DNA of 64,000 bases from an uncultured bacterium (GTDB taxonomy: Bacteria > Edwardsbacteria > AC1 > EtOH8). Both the position numbers and the translations under genes were made by a program. Location: positions 620,001-684,000 of the forward strand of contig CALMGM010000005.1 of the NCBI GenBank assembly GCA_937863685.1. The letters run 5' to 3'. The notes beneath the pieces are model-generated. The model was not told where the DNA came from. It ran no database searches and saw nothing but the letters and a program-made list of their open reading frames with translations. This document shows, one piece after another, positions 40,743 to 49,840 of this stretch; within the stretch, counting starts at the first letter, position 1, and each line of letters starts with the position of its first letter.

Positions 40743-41018
40743 ATGAGTTTCACGGACAAGACCCTATCCTGCAAAGAGTGCGGGAAATCATTCACTTTCA
40801 CTGCCGGCGAGCAGGAATTCTATCAACAGAAGGGTTTCCAGAATGAGCCCCAGCGCTGCCCGGATTGCCGCTCAGCCAAAAAGAGCGAAAGACGCGGACC
40901 CCGCCAGATGTTCAAAGTGACCTGCGCCGACTGCGGCCAGGACACCGAAGTTCCCTTCAAGCCCACCGGCGACCGTCCAGTCTATTGTTCGGACTGCTTT
41001 GCCAAGAACCGCGCCTAA
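40743..41018 (+). CDS. Zinc-ribbon / CxxC-x-CxxC domain protein
   Basis: The 91-residue protein has four CxxC knuckles: CKECGK, CPDCRS, CADCGQ and CSDCFA. It begins SFTDKTLSCKECGKSFTFTAGEQEFY, a widespread zinc-ribbon signature of unknown function found in many uncultured bacteria. It has no signal peptide and is probably a cytoplasmic metal or nucleic-acid-binding protein. A strong promoter and a leader terminator lie upstream, and AAGGAG precedes the ATG by about six bases. A second terminator lies 50 bases downstream, so it is transcribed alone. Confidence 0.88.
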   Translation: MSFTDKTLSCKECGKSFTFTAGEQEFYQQKGFQNEPQRCPDCRSAKKSERRGPRQMFKVTCADCGQDTEVPFKPTGDRPVYCSDCFAKNRA

Positions 41019-41068
41019 GCTTCTAACATCGTCAATCAAAATTTGCCAGATATAGATGATAGGACAAA

Positions 41069-41096
41069 ACCTCCCGGGAGACCGGGAGGTTTCTTT
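41069..41096 (+). terminator. Rho-independent terminator after the zinc-ribbon gene
   Basis: ACCTCCCGG (41069-41077) pairs with CCGGGAGGT (41082-41090), loop GAGA, followed by TTCTTTTT. Confidence 0.9.
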
Positions 41097-41173
41097 TTGC
41101 CCAAAATGTCGGCCTGGCACAGGCCTGCCCCCTTGCTAAAATATTAGCTGTAGGGTAAAATAATACCTGATAT

Positions 41174-42256
41174 ATGCCTAGAAACCGAAAGAAAAAAAGA
41201 TCCAATCTCTGGATCGTGCCTGCGGCGGGGCTGGTCCTTTTGGCGGCCCTGGCCCTGCGGCATTTTGCCGGCCGGCCCCCAAAGCCGGCCTGGCCGGAAA
41301 TTCCCCGGAGCCAGGCCCCCCGCCCCGCTACCGGGGATATTCAAAGCCTGCTGGGAACCCTGGCTGACCTGGGCTTTGCCGTCCGGTCCTTGAGCACCGG
41401 GCCCGACAGTTCCCGGAACTTCCTGATCCATATCCCAGCCGGGTACCCCCTGGTGCAGGCCAATTTAATGGTGACCCGGCTGGTTCTCTCTCAAAATTAC
41501 ACGACGTCCAGATCCCTGGAAAATCGGAAGAAACAGCGCCTGGACCTGTCCTTTCTTTCCTCCGATTCTCAGGCCCTCAATATCACCGTCCTTAAAAAAA
41601 GAACCCCGGCCGAAAATGTCTCCCGCCTGCCCAGGATCGCACTGGCTCTGTATTTTTGGCCGCCGGAAAAACCTTCCCTGGCCCAGCAGTTCGGCAGGAT
41701 CCCGCAGATCAAAACGCTGGTCCTTAATGGCAGCCTCCGGTCAGCGGACCGGGAGGTTTTCTGCACGGCGGTCCTGGAGCCCAAGGGTTATCCCAAGAAC
41801 GATCCCGGCCCCGGCACCATTCTGGTGGATGAGGCTTCGGGCAAGATAAAGGATAAGCTGGATGACGCCCTGAAAACGACCGCCGAGCCTGCCGGGCTGT
41901 TCCTGTGGCAGGGTTCCCGAGCCGTGGAGGATGCCCGAGTCGCCGATCTGCTGGCCTCCTACTGCAGCCGCAACCAGCTGATCCTCATCGAGCCATACCC
42001 GTCGCCCCAGTCCCTGGTAAAGCGATCGGCTTTGGAAAATTCCTGCCTCTATGCCGCCCCGGACCTGGTGATCGACGCCAAGGCCTCCGCCAATTCCTGC
42101 ATCTCCCTGCTGAAAAACCAGCTGGCTAAGACCAAGACCGGGGCGCTTATCCTTGTCCCGGCCACCGAGAATGTCCTCAAAGCCGTGACCCGGGTCTTGA
42201 CCGCGGAAGCCGTCTCCCGTTACGAGTTCGTGGCGGTTTCCGGCCTGCAACAATGA
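41174..42256 (+). CDS. Membrane-anchored protein, possibly divergent polysaccharide deacetylase-like
   Basis: The 360-residue protein starts with a basic end and a single hydrophobic anchor (LWIVPAAGLVLLAALAL). The rest is soluble, with a linker (PPKPAWPEIPRSQAP) and two sections: about 45-160 is a beta-strand-rich part and about 165-355 has PSLAQQFGRIPQIKTLVLN and later LILVPATENVLKAV. The second half resembles divergent polysaccharide deacetylases (YibQ-like), but I cannot see the metal ligands with confidence, so this is weak. It ends with a 4-base ATGA overlap with the CapA-like gene, so the two are co-translated. There is no clear ribosome site. Confidence 0.65.
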   Translation: MPRNRKKKRSNLWIVPAAGLVLLAALALRHFAGRPPKPAWPEIPRSQAPRPATGDIQSLLGTLADLGFAVRSLSTGPDSSRNFLIHIPAGYPLVQANLMVTRLVLSQNYTTSRSLENRKKQRLDLSFLSSDSQALNITVLKKRTPAENVSRLPRIALALYFWPPEKPSLAQQFGRIPQIKTLVLNGSLRSADREVFCTAVLEPKGYPKNDPGPGTILVDEASGKIKDKLDDALKTTAEPAGLFLWQGSRAVEDARVADLLASYCSRNQLILIEPYPSPQSLVKRSALENSCLYAAPDLVIDAKASANSCISLLKNQLAKTKTGALILVPATENVLKAVTRVLTAEAVSRYEFVAVSGLQQ

Positions 42257-43296
42257 AGATCGTTCTCCTGGGCTGGCTCTGCCTGCTGGTGTCAGCCGCC
42301 GGAGCCGAGGACGCTCCGGCCAAAAGGTGGGAGATCATAGCCGTCGGCGACATCATGCTGGGGCGGGGAGTGGCCAAAAAGATCGAGCAGCAGGGGTCCT
42401 CCTATCCCTTCTCGCACCTGAGGCTGGTGACCGACTCCTGCCAGGTGCTGTGCGGAAATCTGGAATCGGTCATCAGTTCTGAGGAATTCAAAAGCATCAG
42501 CCCCTATCGCTTCAAGGCCGACCCGGTTGTGGCATCCAATATTTTAAAGCAGAACGGTTTCGGATTTCTATCGGTGGCCAACAACCATGCCTACGACTGC
42601 GGCCCGGCAGGGCTGGAGGCCTCGCTGGCAATTCTGGATTCGTTGCAGATCCCCTTCAGCGGGATCCTGGCGCCGGCCGCCGGTCCGGACAGCGCTCTCG
42701 ATCCAGCTGTCTCAAATATTTTCTGCCGGCCGGCCTATCTTCAAATAGGTGCTATCCGGGTGGGCTTCTTGGCTTTCTGCCAGCCCTATCTGCTGTACCC
42801 GAACAACGAAAGAACCATTATCGCCCCGGCCGATTCTGCAACGGTCTTCAGTTCAATACAGGCGGCCAAGGATTCCTGCCAGGTGATCATCGCCTCCTTC
42901 CACTGGGGATATGAATATCACCAGCAGCCGTCCCGGACCCAGAAATATCTCGGCCGGCTGGCGGTCAGGGCCGGGGCGGGGATCGTTTTGGGGCATCACC
43001 CCCATGTCCTGCAGGGAATCGAGTTCTACCGGGGAGGGCTGATAGCTTACAGCCTGGGGAATTTCCTTTTCGATCAAAAAGATTCCCTGGCCAATCAAAG
43101 CGCCGTTCTTCACGTGATCATGAAAGGTTCATCATTGGATTCAGTATGGCTTCAGCCGCTGGAGATCAGCAATAAGCGCCCGGCCGGGATGGACCGGGGG
43201 CGGCTCGGGCCATTCAAGCGGTTGATGGACGGCTTGAATGCAAATTTAGGGACCAAAGCGCAGCTGGCGGATCGCAGGCTCTACCTTTATCCCTAG
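42253..43296 (+). CDS. CapA/PgsA-family metallophosphatase-like protein
   Basis: The 347-residue protein starts with a signal peptide (KIVLLGWLCLLVSAAGAE). CapA-family motifs are clear: AVGDIMLGRGV, LCGNLESVIS, LSVANNHAYDCGPAGLEASL and a late GHHPHVLQGIEFYRGGLIAYSLGNFLFDQ. Such calcineurin-like proteins take part in poly-gamma-glutamate capsule synthesis or act as wall-related hydrolases. Coupling to the preceding membrane protein suggests a shared envelope role. A terminator follows at 43319-43346. Confidence 0.9.
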   Translation: MKIVLLGWLCLLVSAAGAEDAPAKRWEIIAVGDIMLGRGVAKKIEQQGSSYPFSHLRLVTDSCQVLCGNLESVISSEEFKSISPYRFKADPVVASNILKQNGFGFLSVANNHAYDCGPAGLEASLAILDSLQIPFSGILAPAAGPDSALDPAVSNIFCRPAYLQIGAIRVGFLAFCQPYLLYPNNERTIIAPADSATVFSSIQAAKDSCQVIIASFHWGYEYHQQPSRTQKYLGRLAVRAGAGIVLGHHPHVLQGIEFYRGGLIAYSLGNFLFDQKDSLANQSAVLHVIMKGSSLDSVWLQPLEISNKRPAGMDRGRLGPFKRLMDGLNANLGTKAQLADRRLYLYP

Positions 43297-43318
43297 CCAG
43301 CGGCGATTTCTTTCATGA

Positions 43319-43346
43319 GGTCCGGAAAGCAACTCCGGCCTTTTTT
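43319..43346 (+). terminator. Rho-independent terminator after the CapA-like gene
   Basis: CCGGA (43322-43326) pairs with TCCGG (43334-43338), extended by GG/CC with one bulged base, followed by TTTTTT (43341-43346). Confidence 0.75.
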
Positions 43347-43369
43347 GTTTGCACCGGTCTCCGGCTCCC

Positions 43370-43398
43370 TTGACAAAACAGCGGCCGGCAATTATATT
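43370..43398 (+). promoter_or_regulatory. Sigma-70-like promoter of clpB
   Basis: TTGACA (43370-43375), 17 bases, TATATT (43393-43398). No CIRCE (TTAGCACTC-type) element is seen. The leader is about 40 bases and ends GCAGGG before the ATG at 43446. Confidence 0.75.
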
Positions 43399-43445
43399 TA
43401 TAAAAAGGTCCGCCGTAAACTATCATTAATTTTGCAGGGTTTATT

Positions 43446-46022
43446 ATGCGTCTGGACAAATTCACCGTTAAATCCCAGGAGGCCCTGGAGGCCGCCTCCG
43501 CCCTGGCCGGACAGAAGAACCATCAGGAGATAACCCCGGTGCATCTTCTGCTGTCCCTGCTGGGCCAGGACGACGGGGTGGTGATTCCCATCATTCAAAA
43601 GCTTGGTGCCCGTCCAGAGATGGTTCAAGACAAGCTGGAGCAAGAGATCGCTGCCATCCCGAAGGTCTATGGCGGGACCGGACAGGCCTATATGTCGCCC
43701 GCTCTCAACCGCGTGCTTCAGACGGCCATGACCGAAGCCGACCGGATGAAGGACGAGTATGTCTCGGCCGAGCATCTGCTTTTGTCCATCGTCGAGGGAT
43801 CAGGCAAGGCGGCTCAGATATTGAAGAGCGCCGGCATCACCCGGGATGCGGTGCTGAAGGCCCTGGTGGACATCCGGGGAAACCAGAGAATAACCGACCA
43901 GAACCCCGAGGGAAAATACCAGGCCCTGGCCCGCTACAGCCGCGACCTGACCGACCTGGCCCGCAAAGGAAAGCTGGACCCGGTGATCGGCCGGGACGAC
44001 GAGATCCGCCGGGTGATCCAGGTGCTGTCCCGCCGCACCAAGAACAATCCGGTGCTGATCGGCGAGCCCGGGGTGGGCAAGACCGCCATCGTGGAAGGTC
44101 TGGCCCAGCGGATAAATTCCGGCGACGTGCCGGAGACCCTGAAGAACAAGAAAGTGGTGGCCCTGGATATGGGGTCCCTGATCGCCGGGGCCAAGTTCCG
44201 GGGCGAGTTCGAGGAGCGCCTCAAAGCCGTGCTCAAGGAGATCGAGGCCGCCGCCGGGGAGATCATCCTTTTCATAGACGAACTGCACACCCTGGTGGGG
44301 GCCGGCAAGGCCGAGGGGGCCATGGACGCCTCCAACATGCTTAAGCCCGCCCTGGCCCGGGGCGAACTGCGGATGGTGGGGGCCACCACCCTGGATGAAT
44401 ACCGCAAGAATATCGAGAAGGACCCGGCCCTGGAGCGCCGGCTGGCGCCCATCGTGGTGCAGGAGCCGTCGGTGGAGGACACCATCGCCATCTTAAGGGG
44501 CCTGAAGGAACGCTACGAACTGCATCACAAAGTGCGGATCAAGGACAGCGCCCTGGTGGCGGCGGCGGTGCTGTCGCACCGCTACATCTCCGACCGCTTC
44601 CTGCCGGACAAGGCGGTGGATCTGATCGACGAGGCCTCCTCCCGCCTCCGGATCGAGATCGACAGCATGCCCACCGAGATCGACGAAGTGGAGCGCCGTA
44701 TCATGCAGCTGGAGATCGAGCGCACCGCCCTGAAAAAAGAGAAGGATCACACCTCCAAGGAGCGCCTGGCTAAACTGGATGCCGAGCTGGCCGGGCTGAA
44801 GGAGAGATCCTCGGCCATGAAGGCCCATTGGCAGAACGAGAAGGCCGTCATCAAAAAGATCGGCGACATCAAGCAGCGCATCGAGGACGCCAAACTGCAG
44901 GAACAGCAGGCCGAAAAGCAGGGCGACCTCAACAAGGTGGCAGAACTGCGCTACGGCACCATCGCCTCATTGCAGAAGGACCTGGAGCACGAGAATAAAC
45001 AGCTGGCCGAGGTGCAGAAGGACATCAAGATGCTGAAGGAGGAGGTGGACGACGAGGACATCGCCGAGGTGGTGGCCAAGTGGACCGGGATCCCGGTGGC
45101 CCGAATGCTGGAGGGCGAGACCGCCAAGTTGGTGAAGATGGAGCAGCGGCTTAAACTGCGGGTGGTGGGTCAGGATGACGCTTTGGTGGCGGTATCCAAC
45201 GCGGTCCGCCGGGCCCGGGCCGGGCTGTCCGACCCCAACCGTCCCATCGGATCTTTTATTTTCCTGGGACCCACCGGCGTGGGCAAGACCGAGCTGGCCC
45301 GGGCCCTGGCCGAGTTCCTGTTCGATGACGAGCGGGCCATGATCCGGATAGACATGTCGGAATACATGGAGAAGCACGCCGTGGCCCGGCTGATAGGCGC
45401 CCCGCCGGGCTATGTGGGATACGATGAGGGCGGGCAATTGACCGAGGCCGTCCGCCGACGTTCCTACTCGGTGATATTGTTTGACGAGATCGAGAAGGCT
45501 CATCATGACGTGTTCAATGTATTGTTGCAGATACTGGACGACGGCCGGCTGACCGACGGCCAGGGCCGGACGGTGGATTTCAAGAACACGGTGGTGATCA
45601 TGACCTCCAATATCGGCTCGCAGTTCATCAGCGAACTGAATGACGAGAACCAGATCAAGGAGAAAGTACTGGAGGCCATGCGGGGGCATTTCCGTCCGGA
45701 ATTCTTGAACCGGGTGGATGAGACCGTGATCTTCCACCGGCTGGACAAGGCTCAGATCAAGGAGATAATAGACATCCAGCTGGCTCACCTTTACAAAAGG
45801 CTGGCCGACCGCAAGATCGGCCTGGAGGTTACGGAAAAGGCCAAGGAATTGCTGGCCAACGAAGGGTACGACCCGGCCTTCGGCGCCCGGCCACTAAAGC
45901 GGGCTATTCAAAGATTGTTGCAGGACCCGCTGTCTATGAGGATATTGGAGGGGGAATTTAAGGAGGGAGACAAGGTAACTGCCGATGCAAAGAAAAGTGA
46001 AATTGTTTTCATTACGAATTGA
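43446..46022 (+). CDS. clpB: ClpB disaggregase
   Basis: The 858-residue protein is a full-length ClpB with an N-domain ([17 protein letters not shown]). NBD1 has P-loop GEPGVGKT near residue 208. The coiled-coil middle domain covers about 400-530 ([20 protein letters not shown]). NBD2 has P-loop GPTGVGKT near 610 and the sensor region [10 protein letters not shown]. ClpB rescues aggregated proteins with DnaK. It is a single-gene unit with its own promoter and a strong terminator at 46046-46072. There is no frameshift. Confidence 0.97.
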   Translation: MRLDKFTVKSQEALEAASALAGQKNHQEITPVHLLLSLLGQDDGVVIPIIQKLGARPEMVQDKLEQEIAAIPKVYGGTGQAYMSPALNRVLQTAMTEADRMKDEYVSAEHLLLSIVEGSGKAAQILKSAGITRDAVLKALVDIRGNQRITDQNPEGKYQALARYSRDLTDLARKGKLDPVIGRDDEIRRVIQVLSRRTKNNPVLIGEPGVGKTAIVEGLAQRINSGDVPETLKNKKVVALDMGSLIAGAKFRGEFEERLKAVLKEIEAAAGEIILFIDELHTLVGAGKAEGAMDASNMLKPALARGELRMVGATTLDEYRKNIEKDPALERRLAPIVVQEPSVEDTIAILRGLKERYELHHKVRIKDSALVAAAVLSHRYISDRFLPDKAVDLIDEASSRLRIEIDSMPTEIDEVERRIMQLEIERTALKKEKDHTSKERLAKLDAELAGLKERSSAMKAHWQNEKAVIKKIGDIKQRIEDAKLQEQQAEKQGDLNKVAELRYGTIASLQKDLEHENKQLAEVQKDIKMLKEEVDDEDIAEVVAKWTGIPVARMLEGETAKLVKMEQRLKLRVVGQDDALVAVSNAVRRARAGLSDPNRPIGSFIFLGPTGVGKTELARALAEFLFDDERAMIRIDMSEYMEKHAVARLIGAPPGYVGYDEGGQLTEAVRRRSYSVILFDEIEKAHHDVFNVLLQILDDGRLTDGQGRTVDFKNTVVIMTSNIGSQFISELNDENQIKEKVLEAMRGHFRPEFLNRVDETVIFHRLDKAQIKEIIDIQLAHLYKRLADRKIGLEVTEKAKELLANEGYDPAFGARPLKRAIQRLLQDPLSMRILEGEFKEGDKVTADAKKSEIVFITN

Positions 46023-46045
46023 TATTTTCTAAACGGTAAAATTTC

Positions 46046-46072
46046 AAGAGCCCCGCAGATGCGGGGCTCTTT
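46046..46072 (+). terminator. Rho-independent terminator after clpB
   Basis: AGAGCCCCGC pairs with GCGGGGCTCT around loop AGAT, followed by a short T-run (TTT). It is probably usable from both strands. Confidence 0.82.
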
Positions 46073-46120
46073 CGGGTCTCTTGTCATCTCCCTGATTGGA
46101 AAACCAGACAGGCAGTCCGG

Positions 46121-46321
46121 TCATAATTTCTCAACATATTCAATTCGCTCCTTATCGGATCCCGGTCGCAACTCTCTTTTTAATATCTCCTGATCCCCTT
46201 TGCCTATTTTATAAGCCAGATCGTCCAGATGTCCGGTCCTTCGAAACTCCGCGATCTCTTCCGGATCGAGCTCGACGATCCGGGTATACATGGCTATTCC
46301 CCCGCAGGTGACATCTATCAC
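46121..46321 (-). CDS. Short possible coding region, unknown
   Basis: A 66-codon frame starts with GTG and holds a charged C-terminal half: MYTRIVELDPEEIAEF, GKGDQEILKRELRPG, DKERIEYVEKL. The frame also extends upstream for 13 codons to a TAA, with a Cys-containing stretch (CECDRAKN), so the visible start may be wrong. The ribosome site is weak. The composition fits a real protein more than a random frame, but it could be the end of a broken gene. Confidence 0.35.
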   Translation of the reverse strand: MIDVTCGGIAMYTRIVELDPEEIAEFRRTGHLDDLAYKIGKGDQEILKRELRPGSDKERIEYVEKL

Positions 46322-46423
46322 CAGGTTCTTGGCCCGGTCGCATTCGCATACCGATTAATAATTGGGGCTTCTATATATCTCCTTTAACTTCATTCCCCCG
46401 CTTATCTCCATCCTAGGTTAAGT

Positions 46424-47563
46424 TCACTCTTTTTTTACCCGCATCAGTTTCCTCGCCAGTTTTATTTTACCGAGGGTTCCTTTTTTGTGGGCCATGATGA
46501 CATCATAAAGCTCCTCCGAATCCTGGGGCGGCACAATCTCCTTCTCTTTCTTGAGAAGGCTCATGGCCCCGGCCGGACAGCTGGCAACGCAGTTCCCGCA
46601 GCCGATGCAGCGATTGGGATTGATGACTGCGATGCCAGCGCGAGCGTCAATCGTCACGGCATTCACCTGGCATCTTTCGACACAGATCCCGCAGCCGGAG
46701 CAGATTTCGGCGTTCACCGAGGCACAGTAGTTGGCTGCCCAGAAATCAACCGGCCTGGGCAGCATCTTCTGAAGACGCAGCATTCCGCAGCAGCACCCGC
46801 AGCAGGAACAGATGAACTCGACTTTCCGGGTGTTGGAGGGCTGAAAGACCAGCCCGTCCGCTTCGTTCATCCGGGCTATTTCGAGCGCCTCCTCACGGCT
46901 TATGGCCCTCCCGTTGGCGTATTGGATAACGTTCCTCGCCATGTCTCCGATGGCCATGCACGTTTCCTGGCGGGAGGTCTTCTTGCAGGGTTCCCCCTTC
47001 AGGCCGGCCATTTTTCTGCAGATGCATTCGAGGATGGCAAAGGGGCCTTTGGCTCCGTTGATGATGTCCACTATGTGGTCATAGGTGGCTACCTGCTGTT
47101 CGGCGGAGATGCTTTTTCCCACCGGTATGGTCCGCATCTGCGACAGTTCTGTGCCGAGAAAGGCCAGTCCAAAGGATCTGTCGCTGGTATATTGTTCAAC
47201 ATCGCCCAGGAACTCGGGGGAGAGCCTATTCAATTGACCCTCGAACATGCCGACGATGAACGGGATGGTGAAGAAGCATCGAACGCCTTCCTTTTCAACC
47301 AGACCGATAACCCCGTTCTTTGCCATGTTATTCAATAGATCCTCAACCCCGTCGGGGGCTATCCCGCTGCCCTTGGCCAATTCTTTGATGCGCTCGATGG
47401 AGTCGGGTTTGTACGTCAAATGCATGGCCAGCCGGGCCTCCTCGGGGCTGAAGAACCGATTGAGAAGCCGTATCTCGGCTCCGGACTTGGTGGTAGGATA
47501 ACCTACGGCTTGTTTGTCGAGGTGCTGTTGGAGCTTACGATAGATCTGTTCGGTCTCGTCCAT
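46424..47563 (-). CDS. Winged-helix / multi-[4Fe-4S] protein
   Basis: The 379-residue protein has an N-terminal helical part of about 100 residues with a winged-helix-like region (SIERIKELAKGSGIAPDGVED). A central part has ILECICRKMAGLKGEPCKK. A striking Cys cluster CSCCGCCCG follows, then two classic ferredoxin motifs at the C-terminus: CSGCGICVERC and CIGCGNCVASC. It therefore has 4Fe-4S sites beyond the two canonical ones. The family is seen in anaerobic bacteria and archaea, and its partner is not known. It lies 16 bases upstream of the 47579 gene end, on the same strand, as part of one unit. Confidence 0.85.
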   Translation of the reverse strand: MDETEQIYRKLQQHLDKQAVGYPTTKSGAEIRLLNRFFSPEEARLAMHLTYKPDSIERIKELAKGSGIAPDGVEDLLNNMAKNGVIGLVEKEGVRCFFTIPFIVGMFEGQLNRLSPEFLGDVEQYTSDRSFGLAFLGTELSQMRTIPVGKSISAEQQVATYDHIVDIINGAKGPFAILECICRKMAGLKGEPCKKTSRQETCMAIGDMARNVIQYANGRAISREEALEIARMNEADGLVFQPSNTRKVEFICSCCGCCCGMLRLQKMLPRPVDFWAANYCASVNAEICSGCGICVERCQVNAVTIDARAGIAVINPNRCIGCGNCVASCPAGAMSLLKKEKEIVPPQDSEELYDVIMAHKKGTLGKIKLARKLMRVKKE

Positions 47564-47578
47564 TTTTTAATCCTTTCC

Positions 47579-48100
47579 TCAATGCCAGGTTATATCTGCA
47601 ATTAAAAGCCCCACCATGGCACAGCGCCCGTAGGTTTTTGCATATCGTTCAGCCATCTTAAACACCCGTTCTTCCTCCAGCATCGCCCCGATGACGTCAT
47701 AAGGCAAACCGGCACTCACCGGCTCCCTGAATACCAGGAACAGATTCCCCGCTAGGTGGTTCCTGTCCATTTTTTTGGGATAGTATACTCTCGGGTAGTA
47801 TCGGTTGTCTTTTTTGAAAACTGCGCCGCCGGAAAGACCGGGATGGGCGGCATACCTTTTTTCCAGGCGGCACAAGTTCGTGTAGCCCATAGGGAAATAG
47901 TCTGCCAGTTTCCAGCCCAACTCCCGAAAGTTATAATCTATGGGCAACAGCCCGCTGTAACGGCCGGAGCCCCTATTGGTCAAATAAATGAACTGTGTCC
48001 GAAAAAGCGGCCTCCCCGGTTTTTCAAAAGGCGTTTCAAAAGGATGCAACTGCCCCGGCATTTCGATAAAGATCCCCGTCATTAGAATGCAGTTTCCCAA
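47579..48100 (-). CDS. Hypothetical cytoplasmic protein upstream of the Fe-S gene
   Basis: The 173-residue protein is not recognised. It has no signal peptide; an internal start at MTGIFIEMPGQL is as likely as the first Met. The middle is aromatic-rich (FRTQFIYLTNRGSGRYSG, GYTNLCRLEKRYAAHPG). The end is helical (VIGAMLEEERVFKMAERYAKTYG). It is 16 bases before the Fe-S gene on the same strand and likely co-transcribed, so a link to the Fe-S protein is plausible. It begins just after an AT-rich gene-free stretch. Confidence 0.65.
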   Translation of the reverse strand: MGNCILMTGIFIEMPGQLHPFETPFEKPGRPLFRTQFIYLTNRGSGRYSGLLPIDYNFRELGWKLADYFPMGYTNLCRLEKRYAAHPGLSGGAVFKKDNRYYPRVYYPKKMDRNHLAGNLFLVFREPVSAGLPYDVIGAMLEEERVFKMAERYAKTYGRCAMVGLLIADITWH

Positions 48101-48734
48101 GGTGAAAATATTAGATCCCTGAACCGATATTCATATGTTAGATGATATTTAAAATTACGGTTTAAGTCAAGAGCAAAACCTTTCCCTTTGTTAAGAATCA
48201 TATTTCATCCGTTTTGTATTTTTATTATTGGTCGCATGATCACCATTAGCCTCTTTTATTGCATCGTTACCGTATTGAACAGCATGGCATTAAAGATAAT
48301 GCTTGATAATGTCGGAAACACTGCTGATGCTATTAGTTATCAATTCCCGTTTATCGCAATAAATTGCGTTGATAATTGTTATATTGCCACCTAAATATTC
48401 GGTGCCAAAATTAGTGAGCTTATATATTACAAGCCCACGGACTCAAAGTAAATAAAAATGAATAGGCTTATATATATTCATTGCCATACAATATGTTATA
48501 ACATATTTTCATAAAGACAATTTTCTTGGCATAAAAAATGAAATAATATTTTTGGATATACTTAAAAATTTACCTCTTTGCTTATTCTTCTGAATATAAA
48601 GGGCAATTATTTTTAGATTGGTGGTTTTTACCCTTTAATATTCAGCATAAATCTCTTTAAAAACAAGCATTTTTGGGATTGCCTTTTATAAGGCAAAAGG
48701 AATACACTAGTTACAATATCAAGGAAAATTATTT
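48101..48734. other. AT-rich gene-free stretch before the response-regulator pair
   Basis: About 630 bases without a credible gene. It is markedly AT-rich, with a repeated GCTTATATAT motif (near 48417 and 48465) and several A/T blocks. It separates the minus-strand Fe-S unit from the plus-strand regulators, so both promoters lie here. The 68-codon frame inside it has random composition. Confidence 0.6.
48679..48708 (+). promoter_or_regulatory. Possible promoter with palindromic operator, response-regulator gene
   Basis: TTGCCT (48679-48684), 18 bases, TACACT (48703-48708). The -35 lies inside a perfect 7-bp inverted repeat, TTGCCTT-TTAT-AAGGCAA (48679-48696), which could be an operator. AAGGA precedes the ATG at 48735. 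Confidence 0.5.
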
Positions 48735-49391
48735 ATGGTTGATAAAAAAGATGTTCTCATCGCAGAATCATTCCCTATATGCCTTAAGGGCTTATCGGAC
48801 CTGATATCCCTTCAGCCGGATCTTAGGATGTCCGGGGCCTTTGGCGAATACGACCCCTTCATAGCCGCGGTGGAGAAGATGAGACCTGCTGTCGTGATTT
48901 TAAGTGCCGTTTCCGATCTCGATTCCATAGAGATGACCAAGGCGGTCCACGCCAAACACCCCAAGCTGGCCATTGTGGCCCTGTCGATGATCAGGGACCC
49001 TTTCTACGCCGAGCGGGTCCTCAAGGCCGGTGCCAGGGGATATGTCTTGAAGCAAGATGCTCCCGATGTCATAATAAAGGCAATCCGTGAGGTCACGGCC
49101 GGCAGGATATTCGTCAGCGAGATCGTGGCCAATCATATTTTTCAGAAATTTGTGAACGGCAAGAACTACACCTGCGATTCCATGATCGGCTGCCTGAACG
49201 ACCGGGAGATCGCGGTGTTCCGGTATATCGGCCAGGGTTATTCCACCAAAAAAATAGCCGATAAATTCAACCTCAGTCCCAAAAGCGTTCAATCGTACCG
49301 CGAGAGCATCAAGCGCAAATTGAACCTGGCGGATTCCCATGATCTGATCAAAACCGCCGTTCAATGGATGCAGAACGAACTGGTCTTCTGA
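48735..49391 (+). CDS. NarL/FixJ-type response regulator lacking the phospho-acceptor Asp
   Basis: The 218-residue protein has a receiver-like domain (about 1-120) and a C-terminal LuxR helix-turn-helix (about 155-215; LNDREIAVFRYIGQGYSTKKIADKFNLSPKSVQSY). The usual Asp-Asp pair is AES (Glu11, Ser12) and the phospho-acceptor position is Ser57 (VVILSAVS), so phosphorylation is unlikely. The conserved Lys (YVLKQD) remains. It could act as a constitutive or ligand-controlled regulator. The next gene, 26 bases downstream, is another receiver with the same defect. There is no histidine kinase nearby. Confidence 0.88.
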   Translation: MVDKKDVLIAESFPICLKGLSDLISLQPDLRMSGAFGEYDPFIAAVEKMRPAVVILSAVSDLDSIEMTKAVHAKHPKLAIVALSMIRDPFYAERVLKAGARGYVLKQDAPDVIIKAIREVTAGRIFVSEIVANHIFQKFVNGKNYTCDSMIGCLNDREIAVFRYIGQGYSTKKIADKFNLSPKSVQSYRESIKRKLNLADSHDLIKTAVQWMQNELVF

Positions 49392-49417
49392 GTTAAACGC
49401 ACCCAGGATGATTGAAT

Positions 49418-49780
49418 ATGCCAAAAAAATTGCTGTTGATAGAGAATGACAAGAACGTCATGGCTTGCTCCCGGATGTTGTTTCAGCACTACGGTTTTGA
49501 GGTTGATGCCGCGGAGACACTGGACACCGCCAAGGGGTTCCTGGCAAAAAACAAATACTCTGTTGTAGTGGCTGAACTGTGCCTGGAGAACCGGACCGAA
49601 TCCGAGGGATTCGATATCCTGGAATATATCAAAGCAACGGCTCCCGGCACCAAAGTGATCATCGTTACCTATCTCTGCGATCCCGCGGTGAAAAGAAAGG
49701 CCCTGGAATACGATATCCACGGATATTTCGAAAAACCGATCTCGTTCGATAAGGTATTAAAGCTGATATCTGATCTGTAA
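49418..49780 (+). CDS. Stand-alone receiver domain with Glu at the phospho-Asp position
   Basis: The 120-residue protein starts at the ATG at 49418 (the frame opens two codons earlier with TTG). It is a single receiver domain, beginning LLLIENDKNVMACSRMLF. The phospho-acceptor is Glu53 (VVVAELCLE), which can mimic a phosphorylated state, and the acidic pair is Glu9/Asp11. The conserved Lys in GYFEKPIS and Thr in IIVTYL are kept. It lies 26 bases after the NarL-like gene and shares its transcript; together they could form a two-part regulator. Confidence 0.85.
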   Translation: MPKKLLLIENDKNVMACSRMLFQHYGFEVDAAETLDTAKGFLAKNKYSVVVAELCLENRTESEGFDILEYIKATAPGTKVIIVTYLCDPAVKRKALEYDIHGYFEKPISFDKVLKLISDL

Positions 49781-49793
49781 ATTTCTCCAACTG

Positions 49794-49830
49794 AAAACCC
49801 CGGATCTTTTTGATCCGGGGTTTGTTTTTT
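49794..49830. terminator. Bidirectional terminator between convergent genes
   Basis: AAACCCCGGATC pairs with GATCCGGGGTTT around TTTTT, followed by TTTTTT. It serves the receiver gene (plus) and the barrel-like gene ending at 49841 (minus). Confidence 0.88.
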
Positions 49831-49840
49831 AAAGCAGAGG

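Noticed and set aside
48188-48394. 68-codon plus-strand frame in the AT-rich gap
   Set aside because: Random hydrophobic composition, no ribosome site, AT-rich DNA where long frames arise by chance.
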